The notes under the pieces: generated by a model
What the model was told of the DNA's origin: nothing
The model's input: the letters and a program-made list of their open reading frames with translations, nothing else
Database searches by the model: none
Source: Heligmosomoides polygyrus polygyrus
Lineage: Eukaryota > Nematoda > Chromadorea > Rhabditida > Heligmosomidae
DNA: 64,000 nt
Direction of reading: 5' to 3'
Assembly (NCBI GenBank): GCA_947396885.1
Contig: OX377201.1
Span: 25,893,923-25,957,922 of the forward strand
Shown here: positions 34,295 to 46,000 of the stretch, piece by piece
Layout: each line of letters begins with the position of its first letter
Position numbering within the stretch: the stretch's first letter is position 1
Translations under genes and position numbers: made by a program

Positions 34295-34580
34295 TGAAGT
34301 AGCATGGAGTGCAGTCGGAGGAGGTGCCGGCTGTCGTGTGCTCCCGATTCCAAGTTTTTGGCCCAGATTTCCCGGCCAGGCCAACCAAGGGTTCGATCTC
34401 TCGGAATCCGTGAATGGTTACAGTCCTGCCTGGAAAGGATAATACACTGAGTGACAATGACCACCGTAGGTCGCTACTTAGGCCAAACACGCATTCAAAT
34501 TCGTCCACGATATTCCACAGAAGTAGAAGCGTGGCGGATTCCGAAAGGGCTTGACTAACGCCTACCTTTATTCTGTGCCA
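34295..34580 (+). mobile_element. tRNA-derived SINE
   Basis: The head GCATGGAGTGCAGTCGGAGG leads into GGTGCCGGCTGTCGTGTGCT and TTTTTGGCCCAGATTTCC, then CCAACCAAGGG, CCTGGAAAGGATAATACACT and CAAACACGCATTC, and ends GTGGCGGATTCCGAAAGGGC. Confidence 0.75.
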
Positions 34581-34584
34581 TTAA

Positions 34585-35080
34585 TTTCCACCAGCAGATT
34601 CCGCACAACGTTTTCCACGCGAAAAGCTCCCTACCTCTTCCAATTTCAGTAAATGCCCTTGTTGATGTATCCACTGCCACTGATCGCTTTCACAACACAA
34701 GAAACTCTCAGTGTCCTTCAGAAGCGCTGTTCGTCTTCCTGCACAAAGTCCGTATTCAGTTCGTAGTTGGAGGTGGCGTCGACTGCAGTGTGCACTGCGA
34801 ATCGAGGTTCTCAGCCAGCCATGTCTTTCATCTTCTGGAGTCAGTGAATTGATCAAACTTGCCTGGAAAGCATAAAATAACACACGTAGGATCTATTCTA
34901 GTCGAAAGAAGTTTACGCTGTTTTGCCTAACCATAGCGCTCCTCTGAAGTTCCTCGGGAGCACCAGCTGTTGCCCATTGGTGTGTGGGTGTTAAAGCAAA
35001 TTCATGGGAAACAGTGGTGCGCCGCCCTTCTGTGCAGGATAGGTTCATCGGTGTGGCACAACATACCGTTCCATAGAATG
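34585..35080. other. Unassigned, possibly diverged SINE-like sequence
   Basis: No gene is recognised. Parts near 34790-34880 weakly recall the SINE (a GTGCACTGCGAATC-type head, TTGCCTGGAAAGCATAAAA). Confidence 0.25.
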
Positions 35081-35084
35081 AATA

Positions 35085-35165
35085 GGACGCATTCAAATCC
35101 CCTCCTCGATTTCGCGTAGACGTAGGATGCGTGGCGTATCCCACTAAAGGCTTGGTAATGCCCGG
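35085..35165 (+). mobile_element. SINE 3' fragment
   Basis: GGACGCATTCAAATCCCCTC and GGATGCGTGGCGTATCCCAC are the SINE 3' third. This fragment lies about 170 bp upstream of the TGF-beta gene start. Confidence 0.6.
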
Positions 35166-35323
35166 GGGGAGGGGGTGGGGAGGTCAAGGCGGGCTTTAAC
35201 CATAAGGGCGGGTTACTGGCGACGTCTTTATCCCTTTCGCTATAACATTTTCTCGTATTATCATATGTGAACCCGCGACTCTCGTTCAAGCCAAATGGCC
35301 TGGAGTTCCCTTCTACTCAATTC

Positions 35324-35333
35324 TTCGTTTCAG
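35324..35333 (+). promoter_or_regulatory. Splice acceptor 40 bp before the TGF-beta start codon
   Basis: TTCGTTTCAG is a strong nematode acceptor. As no donor is seen close upstream, it may be a spliced-leader trans-splice site or the end of a 5' UTR intron. Confidence 0.5.
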
Positions 35334-35373
35334 ACTTATTTGCATCAACTGATCTCTTATTGTCAACATCAAG

Positions 35374-35494
35374 ATGCGCGTCGCGTTGCTACTGTTGAGC
35401 AGCGCGTGCGTCGCAGTGGCTGTCGACGAGGATCCGAACGACACTATTCAGGAGACGTTGCGGTATCTCCTCGACTTCTCCGAAGTTCCCAATG
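35374..35494 (+). CDS. TGF-beta gene exon 1 (signal peptide)
   Basis: It encodes residues 1-40. MRVALLLLSSACVAVAV is a hydrophobic signal peptide, probably cut before DEDPND. The donor is GTGAGG, leaving phase 1. Confidence 0.85.
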
Positions 35495-37036
35495 GTGAGG
35501 CTGCAGAAAAAATCGCAAAGAATCGTAAAAATGATATAAAAAGTATTTTTTCGTTTTCTATAGTTTATTTCGTAGAACTGAGGTGACACAGATCTTCTTC
35601 TTCTTCTCTTTCGGTGTTTGTTCCGCTCACCAGCATTGTCCGCTTTCATGGTATGCTGCCGTCATTTTTCCCGACCAAATGTATGCTCGCGTGTGTAACC
35701 TAGTCATCTTCGTATCCTGATGCAGCGTATGAAGCCAGCGCTACTTTAATCGCCCTCGTGGCCGCCTTCCTAGCACATCAGGATCATGACTAACCTTTCG
35801 GAAGCAGTCACCTTTTGCGCGAAGGATGTGGGCATACCATGGCAGACGAGCTTCGAGCATCTTCTCAAATACCGGGGTGACACTGAACCTTTTATCGAAT
35901 GGAGTCGTTGCGTACTCGATACAATCACGTAACTCCGACCGCCCACCGCAGCATCTTCGTTTCCATACGCTGAGGCGCCTTTCAATTTGTTTGGTAACGG
36001 GCCAGCACTCGCCTCCGTAAATAGCTACCAGTCGGACGACTGCTCTGTAGATCTTCGACTTGAGGCGCTCTGGTATCTTCTTGTCACAGAGCCCTCACCC
36101 CAGAGAGCACCATTTGGACCAAGCCACACTCACGCGTGTGTTCACTTCAACGAGTGGACTGCTACTGGACGCGATTACTGCTCCTAGGTGCTTGAAAGCC
36201 GAAGTACGTGGTATCTGAATGCCGTTCAACTTGGTGGAGAAGGACTCATTTTCGTCAGTCGACAGGCACTCGGCTTTTTGACGTTAAGCTTCAGCCGAAA
36301 TCGCTTCAAGCGATCGCACCAAGCAAGTGCTTGCCGCAGGAGTCAATCTTTTCGTCGCTAACGAGCATTACATCATCAGCGTGATCTTCAGCAGCTTGTC
36401 CAACGTCCAAGAAACAGGCTGATAAAGATCACATGATAACGCCGACGAAGAGTAGTGGGAAGAGCGCAGACCTTTGAAGTATTCCGACGAAGATGGGAAG
36501 ATCCAACGACGCTGCAGCTTGCACTCGACTTTTTGAAAGACGGCACAGTGTTCGTACACACTCCACGAGCTCTTCGGGACCTCGTGTTGTACCGAAAAGC
36601 ATCTCACGCGGAACGAGATCCAAGGTCCTTTCCAAATCAAGAGAGACAACGTGGATGTGCTAGCTTTTGTTTCTTGCGGTGTTTCTGTATAGATATATGA
36701 GGTAGAGGAAGACGAAGTCGAATCGATGGGTGGCATCAAAAGTGCTACAACGAGCTAGAATGCAGCACTGATTGTTAGAAAGTGGCCGCTATCACGAATC
36801 CGCCTGTCCGCTCGAATATATACTTGCTATGTCAAAGAAGCGATTTGTACTGTAAACCCACAAAGGTTAAAAATGTAGATTTGAAAATCGGATTATGCAG
36901 CTACATAGTTAATTTCACAACTTTAATTTTGTTAATTTTATTCGTCTTGGTTTTATTTTGCCTTAGCCTTACTCGTTTCGTTTAAATCCCAGTATTGAGG
37001 ATTAAGCTTGACCATGTCTGATAGGAGAATGACTAT

Positions 37037-37083
<47 letters not shown>

Positions 37084-40000
37084 TTCATTTACTATCGGTG
37101 TTTTTCTCTATGTTGACGTTTAGTGCTCCACATTAATCTTTAAACGTTGAAGCGTCTAAAATAGGACACAAAAGTCCAGAACTTTCCACTTAATTCCTTT
37201 TTCCTTCTTGTCGCAGTAAAAAATGTTAATCTTTCAGCGAACACTTCCGCACCCACTGTTCGGGCTTCACATCGAACGGCTGCCACTATGCAGTCCATCT
37301 ACGAGACGTTCGTCGAGGACGACGGTTCAGATGATGGGAATGTCGTCCGTGGGATTGATCCTGGAATCGGTAAGTGGCCTAACCGTTGGAACAGACCAGA
37401 TAGAAGATCTGTCCTAGGCAGAGCCATGTAAATAATTAGTCGGAAAGTGCAGATGATAACATACAATTTCAGGAAAGTTAGACGGACATGAGGTTCTGAT
37501 CTTCGACGTCTCTGGGCTAAGCAAGGAACAGGTTCGTTTTCGTTGACTCTATTTTTTTTCGAAAATTGGGACAACTCATTGAAGGAATTAAACCCTGAAC
37601 CAGTAAAATGCCGACTTCCTGTTCAACGACTTCTCTGAGACATTCTGTTATAGATCATATGGTTTTAGACAAAGCGCCACCTCCAATCATGTTTTTCATT
37701 ACCGGAGATGTGGCAAACAGAATACCTTGCAGTTTGACTAAGACGTAGTTTCCGAGATTCTTAAAAACAGTGGTTGAGAGAGGACGGAACTTTCCTTGCA
37801 GCCTAAAATTTTGAGAAAAAGTTTCATTTTTATTAAGAAAATATTAAGAATCTGCATTTATCCACCAAAGATTAGAGATCACAAATAAAGGGACCTGCAT
37901 TCTCTCTCTGAAGATTAGAGCTCAGAAAACGCCTGCGACTTCTATCCACCTACAGGAGAGCCTTTTTGCCCTCCGAGATGGCCGCGCTTTCCGTCTCACG
38001 GCTCCCAAGATGCCAATTATTCTAGATCATGCGCGGCGAGTTGCACTTCTACTTGAGACGCCGCGATGCGGCAAAACCCGCTCGAGCGCGACAACTTCGA
38101 GCGAAGTCGCTGTGCATGAACGAGTACTGTAGCGAGAATCAGCAGCTGGAGACGATAGCCGTGAGTAGCACCTGTACTACCATCTGCTAGAACTATTCAC
38201 CTGACCGTACTTATGCTTCAGATCTACCCGGAGAAAGTGGTTTGGGATGCCACAAAGCCGCTGGCTGAAGCGAACGCTTTGGCTGCTTCGCAGTTGGTTG
38301 TCAGGGTAAGCGTGAGGTGTTTGATTCTTAATAATCTACATTTATTTAACTATTTATTTATTTATTCAAGGGGTAGGCACGAGTCTTCTCGTTACGAACA
38401 AACAAAAAACAACTAAAATACGTAAAAAACCCAGTTAGATATCACTTCCTGTGCAGCGTTTTTGACACACGTCATATATTGGATTGATAGAAAAGTCTTT
38501 CAGTACTTTAGGCTACCGCCTGTTAAATTTGTTGAAGCTCTTACAGTATTAATCGTGTGTGGTGACGTCACAGTAGATTTTCGAACCCTCCTCAGGCATA
38601 CTGTATAAGGCTTCGTCGAGGACGAATACAGCAACAATGCCAACGATAAGCAGCAGCATCATACGACCTATCGTCTACTACGAATTTCTGCAAGGCCATT
38701 CCGCAAAGACTGCAGCCTTCAACATCTTCGCTGCATACAAGGAGGAAGACATTCACTATTCTGGCATGCTTTACTGGGGGTTGCTGGATACTGACCAGGA
38801 AACTATCTCAACGGTAGGTCGGAACGGCCCAAGTGTTGTATATCGGCAGAATCGCCTCTCTCTGGAAAACAAGAAAATACAAATATCTCGACCCCAATAC
38901 AACTCTGCGCAGAGTTAGGGATAACAGAATTTGGACCGTTGGCGGTGTTAACCATATGCCTGCACGCGGAGGGCGAGCTCAAGTTGGCTGGAAACGGCGA
39001 TTATGAGGATTACGCCGCCCCTCTTCGCACTGCGCCACCTTCGCTCGCTCGTCATCGCTGTTTCCAGCCAACTTGAGCCCGCCCTACATCTCCAGGCATA
39101 GGGCTAACGCCGCCAACGGCCCAACTTCCGTCGTCCCTAACTCTGAGGAGAGTTCTATTGGGGTCGAGGTATTTGCGTTTTGTTGTTTCCGAGAGAGAGG
39201 CGATTCTGCTCATATACAACTCTTAGGCCATTCCGACCTACCATTGAGATAGTTTTCTGGTGAGACCACAGTCACAACATCTGTCTACGCTTCCCAGCTC
39301 CGGAGCTTAGCCGACGCCATGCGCCAAAAACGTCCAGATCGGGAAAATGCAGGAGTTAGGCTGGAAAGTTCTGCCCCATCCACCGTGCTCTCCAGACCTC
39401 GCTCCTTCTGACTACTACCTGTTCAGAGCTCTGAAGCAGCATCTTCGAGGTAGAGAGCTCGATGATCGACGTCAACTGGAAATGGAGGTTTCTGAATTCT
39501 TTTTCCCACAGCCCCCGGAATTCTGGCGGAAAGGAATTGAAAGGCTGCCTGAAAGAAGGGCAGGGTCTTAGCCTTGGATGGAGAATATATCGTGGACTGA
39601 GTTTTTGTATATTGTATTAAATAGCATTGTATTGTAATATTGTTGTGCTAGTGTTGCAAGACTTTTTGATCAACCCAATAGCATAACCTTGGAATACTTA
39701 TTAGGCATGATACATTCTACGCGTAGACAGGCCCGCCAGATCATCGTACCTCTCAAGCAGCAAATCAAAGTCCTTCAGGATCCTGTACGCTAAAAGTCTG
39801 ACCTCACTCGCGTCCTCGCAATCGAGATTCGAGGTTTGATCCACCACATACTGATCTCGTTAGCGTCCCATAAAAATTCTAGTGCGTTGATGGAAAACTT
39901 ACTGGGAATGATTTTGTACAACATGAAAAGGTCGGCAGTTCTACATCTATTTGCTAACAGCATACTAACTTGCTGTATTTTTATTTTGAAAATTTGTGTA

Positions 40001-43000
40001 CTTTTAAGATTGTATATATTTCTATCGTGGGCTGGAGAATTGGTATCAGAGACTTGTCTGGGGACAATACATCGACATGCTCACGATCTGGCCACCTAAA
40101 GTCATGGTATAGGTGCACTCAAGTTGCCTCTATGGTAGCCCGTAGAAGTATTTTAATAGAATGCTTGGTGCATCCCAAAAACGATTGATCAACACTGTCA
40201 TTTATTATTTTTTATTTTTTACAGTTTAGGTCAATAAACAAATTAACAAACTAAAAGACACAAACAAAAGAAACACTAGTACAATACAACAGTCTAAAGG
40301 AAGATAAGGTGGCTTCCTAACGATACCTGTCAACAATTTTTTGACTTGGTTTAAAGTGCTTGGTGAATTGTTTTTCTTTAAAGCGTTAGGACACCTAGTG
40401 TTTCCAGTTCAGGAATTAAAACACAGGAAACAACAACATAGAAATAAGAATCCAGAAAAATTTCGGAGGCTATAAGGTTTTAAAAATGAAAAAAGATTTT
40501 ATTCACTTTCCTCGAGCCTAAATTGGCTTTTAAAGAGGTTGTAAGCTGTCATAATAATCTTTTGTTGCGAAAAAAAGAATACTCACAGAGTACTCTTTTG
40601 CTTCCACGCAAACTGTGGTGGCGTAAAATTGCCATCAAAATTTTTGTTTTGAAGCTCTTCCCTGGATCGAGGTACCCGCCCATGCAACCATCCCTCTCCC
40701 CTTAAAAGGGAAGGGTCTGAAGCGTATGGCCGAACGGGGAGAGAGAGTCATATAGCGAGAGGCCTCATTCCTCATTTGGTTTGAAAATGTGTTTATTTTT
40801 TGCCAAGTCGTTAAACACAAGGAGCAGGGAGTCACAATGGGATACGGCGCAGCACCGTTTGGGGTCTTGTACGACCGCGATGCTTCTGCAGCCAGGGGCT
40901 CGGAGCGTAGGTGGATAGAGGGTTGACTCATGCGATAGAGGTCAGGGGTTGGTTCATCTGCGTTGCTGCACATATCAACTGATTGGTAGAGATTTGTGGG
41001 ATTCTGACGTCTGTACCATTTGCAGCCGTTTTCTGCGCATTTTTCCAGCGGTACGTTGTAGTATTCAACATGGTGACGTATAAATGTTCAGCACCAGTGA
41101 TACACAGGTACAAAGTGCATGAAGCACCACTGGGCACCTTACGGGTAGCGTATAAAGGCTACAGGCTCCTCATAGTCTGTTTCCATTCATGGACCAAAGG
41201 CCTCGGGAAAACCATCCTGCTCGGATTTTCAAAGGAAGGAGAGCACGCTCTGACGTCGGTGGTGGTTCAAATGGGAAACGAGGTGTGCGGATCCCGCAAA
41301 TTAAGCGAAACGGCATCGATACACTCCTTCCCTCATGTCTGCCTGTCACCTGGAAATCAGAGGTCTGCTGAAGGTTTTCTAGAACCTAACACCAACAATG
41401 CCCGCCGACGGTCGAGTGGTGATCCACCTGCTCACGGTGAAGTGTGGCCCACCTTTAGACAAGGAGTCTTCGAGGGAAGAAATCAAGCTGGCCGAACGGA
41501 TGGCCAGCATACTCAAGGACTCCGAAGCATGTCAACTTGAAGTTGACGAAGACGAACAGCTGGAAGTGATGGAAGAAGAAGAGGAAGATTGGGATCCGCA
41601 AGATGAACTGATGGACGTGGAGAGGCAAGCAAGCAGTGGGCATATGATAACGTTTTCGGGTGGAACTCTTGTTTCGGAGAAAACGTACGTCTTTAATTGG
41701 ATTTCGGATGCGTGTTCATACCCATGGAGGAAGACACCGCGATTCACTACACGGGCACTTCCTACCTGTGTATCAATGGTGCTGAACATTTATCACCATG
41801 TTGAATACCACAGCGTACAGCTGGAAAAATGTACAGAAAACGTCTGAAAATGGTATAGACGTCAGAATCCCCAAATCTCAACCAATCACTTGAAATGCAA
41901 AAGAGCAGCAGCGTAGAAGAACCAAACCTCCTTTCTCTCTCGTACGAGTCAACCCTCTACCCAACTGCGCTCCGAGCCTGGCTGCGGAAGCATCGCGGGC
42001 GTACAAGACCCCCAAAAGCGTGCCGCGACGTATCCCATTGTGACCCCCTACTCCTTGGGTTTAACGACTTGGCAAAAAAAAAACACAGTTCTAAACCAAT
42101 TGAGAGATGAGGATTCTCCCTATATGACTCGCTCCCCCCGTTCAGACATACGCTTCAGACCCTTCCCTTTTAAGGAGAGAGGGATGAACCGAATCTTTTA
42201 TCACTGTATTGCCCATGAACACAACTGAATACCCTCCTTAATAGAATCAGAACTTTCTTAGAAAGAACGTTTAAGGTGTTCCAAACAGACGTTTACTATA
42301 TATCCCTACTTTCCTGTATTAATTTTTTGTGAAGTCTAGGTACCTCACAGTAGGGTGAAATGCTTTCATTGAGGAGCTTGCAATGCAGTGCACCGTGCAG
42401 ATCTGACTGCGACAACTCAGTTCTTATCTAAAAATCAAGTAACATTTCAATGACAAACAACCCCTTACAACCTGCATCGTTTTTCAGATCTCCCGTCGCG
42501 ATATCAGAATGCGACGTTACGTGGAACTCGTGAAGAAGTGCTCCCCTTTTCTGGTGATCTATTCCAAGGCCGACAACACCATCGATACGGAAGTGGTGCT
42601 GAAGCGTGTTGAGGGCACAAGGCGAAAGAGAAGGGAGCTAGGTAGGCGATTCACGGGAACGGTCATTAGTATCTATCCTAATCGAGGGGGGAAGGGCTTG
42701 TAGTGTTTCCACCCTCCATTTCATACCTCGCATCGTTCTTGCTGCTGTGTCTGTCCCTCTTCTGATTTCTGTCATGTTACTGCCTGGTCCTCCCAAAACT
42801 TATTCAATTCTAAAAAATATACCTCCATACGAAGCAGCAAACTTCTAAAGCGCTTTGCACAACCAGCACTCATGTGGAAAATCCTTCTGAGTGCAATTTC
42901 GTGTTTTGATTCACCCTAGCTGTTCAGGATACTTCGCTTACAACTCAGTGGAGACGACATCACAAGCCTCATCAAAGGCAAATGGAGATTCGCGTCCGAA

Positions 43001-46000
43001 TGGCCTCAAGCCATACAGGGAACACAGTCATAGGAAGAACGCTGCGCTTAAACGGAAGAAGGTGAAAAATTTATCGTATGCTTAAGGGCACTCTTGCGGC
43101 TAAAAGATCCACTTTATCATGAATTGCCCACCCATTATTATTAATATTATTGCAAACTTTTATAATGAGTCACTTTCATAAACATCTATTATGTATTGGT
43201 GAGCCTCATATTTTACAGCGTGCGGCGCTCATATCCGGACAAATTTAGACGGAAATTTCCAGCCATACCGTAGCTCTACCAGGGTTGCGATTTGCGTCCT
43301 TGAAGTCAGAGGCCTCTAGTAAACAACCATAACCTCAGAAGGGTGTCGATGTTGCATTCAAGTGCGGAGTACAACAGAAGAGACACGATTGTCGAATGTA
43401 TTCGTGCTGAGCGTTCGTCTGCTGAAACAGTTCGATTCTTCGTGTGCATGAGATCAGCCATTCACGACGTTGTGGTCAGGTGCGATGCTTCTGAGGAGTC
43501 TGAGGAAAGTTCCTCAAATCCGGAGAGGAACACCCACTTGCAAGAACGCTTGTCAATAACAGCGGCAGGCGTTGAAACGGTTCAGGCGCAGATTCTGGAG
43601 GACCCGAGCCGATCGCTGGGGAGATTGGCGTCAGTGGACCTACAACGCAAGTCGTGCACAGTAAAGTTACGACAGATGCTGTCCGAGGCTGTCAAAACCA
43701 AGCATGTTGCCTCCTGCCACTGCTACTGAGTTCTTAACCTTTTCACGACAATGTCCGGCGAAGTCGTCCGACACCGTCATACAAATAGTTCACGGAAAGT
43801 TATCAAACATTTAGTATACAATATTAATCGCTGAGTTTACTAATATCCACGATCAAGATGATGTTACATGGGAAGCTTCATTGATTACTGTTCTATTCAT
43901 ATGTAATAAATAATGTAAATAAAACAATACAAATAACTGACTCGCGGGAAAAACACGCGCTGTCCCACGGGGCAGTCACATCAAAATCGCGTGTGTCGTG
44001 AAAAGGTTAAGAAGGAAGCCACAGGCGAACCGGATTCTTTTACGATCCTGAGGACGTCCCGATTGTTGCTAGAAAAAAAACCTCCAGAAATGTTCACGGT
44101 TCAGGTATAGTGTCCAATGAGGTTGACGTGATGATGCCACATTTCTTTGGGAAAGGACGAGATGTCATCAAAGAAGTTTGTCCACGAGTTTTGCAGACTG
44201 CAGTGAAACTGTGCATTGTGACTGTAGCCTTAGGGACTATATGACTTTCAGCAGTACAGAGCATCGGCTCACACGGGCTATTTAGTCCAAAACTGGCTGT
44301 GCGATAACTTGGACATGTTGTTTGTGTTTTGTGTTAAAAAATTCCTTGGGAAGAGGTTTAGTTTGTCTGGATTCAAACACCGCACCCTGTGTTTCGTGTT
44401 TCGAAGTGAATGCATTATGAAGGCTATTGCTTAAGGCCTTCGCGACAATGTCGGCTGCTGGCTGCTCAACTTTTATCTCCCGCAGAAGTTTAGGAGATGC
44501 AGACCGTAACAACTTTTCTGAGGCGATTGCCTCACTTTCCGCCATTACACATTGACCAATCAGTGCTATATAATAAAAATCAACGTTATTTTGTTGGCAC
44601 AGTAATCGAGCGTCTAGTTTGGGCAAGGCTGCAGCACTCTAACTCTACGCTCAAGCTGTTCATAGCGGATTGTCGACAGACTTCCAATGTTCCCTCGGAT
44701 GATCACCGTATTCTGTGAAAACTGTGATTGTGTCCATTTGTTTAATTGTTTGAGAAGAGTCTCTGCCGTGCACGCGTCTAACAAAAGGACTGCTATAAAA
44801 GATTACTATGTTTATTTGATTGATTGTGTAAATACTGTTTACCTGCATTGGGGAAAATGGCGGCGTAATTCTTCTACACCGATTCTAGTCTTTCCTGTTT
44901 CTAGCTTCATATAGAGGTATATAGCATCTACACTATCTAAAAGCATTGTTTGAGGTCAGATCATAGGAATGTTGTTTTGCTTTTTCTTACAACACTCTGT
45001 AAAGGTGAATTTGTATCTACGCTGGTCGGGAGGAGGTACTGCTAAGGTGACAGTTGCCTCCAGCATTCCACGACACGACACCATACTCTCGAAGTTCGCT
45101 TGACTACCGTCTTATTATCTGTCGCTAGCTGAAGCACTGAGACAATTTCAAGAGAAGGGTTCGAGACAACAAAAAAAACATTTTCTAGTAAAAATTTTCC
45201 TCGAAAAGGCATTTTTAACTAGAACGGTACATGCATATTCAAAGTTTAGACACGGCTGCGAAAATATCAATTTTTCCGAAGGTGTTCTGTTTCAAGATAA
45301 AATTGTTCCATTTCAATGAAGTCTGTCCACTTTGCAGTAAAAATTGGATAAAAGACGAGCGTGAAGCGCTGTTCTACTACCCTGCTTTTGCCAATGAATG
45401 TCTTATTGCGACCAAACTATAAAGAATATTTAGGTTCGAGGAAGTCGCAACAGATCACCTGAAGACGATGTTTGGCTTGGCTTCGGCGACGAGCCATCCG
45501 ACGAAGGGGAAACCGAAACGACGACCGAAAAGTCGAATGACGTACGAGTGGTGCTGCTTGGAGCCGAGGAGAAGAGGGCTGTGAGTGTTTGAGAAACAGG
45601 CCTTCGTCAGAGCTTTTCGGCATTACGAGGAACACTTTTCAGATGTGCCAAAGGCGTGGCTCTGTTGTGGACCTGAAAGCACTTGGATGGGGCCGGTGGG
45701 TGATTGCTCCAGCGACGTTCGAGGCCGGTTTTTGCTCCGGAACTTGCCCAACTCCACTGCCAACGGTGAGCTAGGATTGTCAGCGTTTTTTGCGTCACCA
45801 CTGGTCAGTATATAGGGTGGCCCACAAATACTGCAACGAAATTTGCGACTGCCCTCACCTGATCCGCGTTCATTCAACAGCTATGTATGATATTATATAG
45901 TAGATTTTTCATATTGTGCTCTGTGCAATTAACATGGTTCCAGTTCTTCATAATATTCAGCATAGGACTTTTACCTAGAACGACCAAGGGCCTTGTCCTG

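Larger units (their letters stand above)
38479..39678 (+). mobile_element. Mariner in TGF-beta intron 5, third subfamily
   Basis: The ends TTGGATTGATAGAAAAGTCT and (inverted) TTGGGTTGATCAAAAAGTCT match and are flanked by TA. Of the 1200 bp, 466 bp are a nested palindrome. Confidence 0.9.

Noticed and set aside
41398..41847. Host exon in TGF-beta intron 5
   Set aside because: The frame lies inside, and ends within, the inverted arms of a mobile element.
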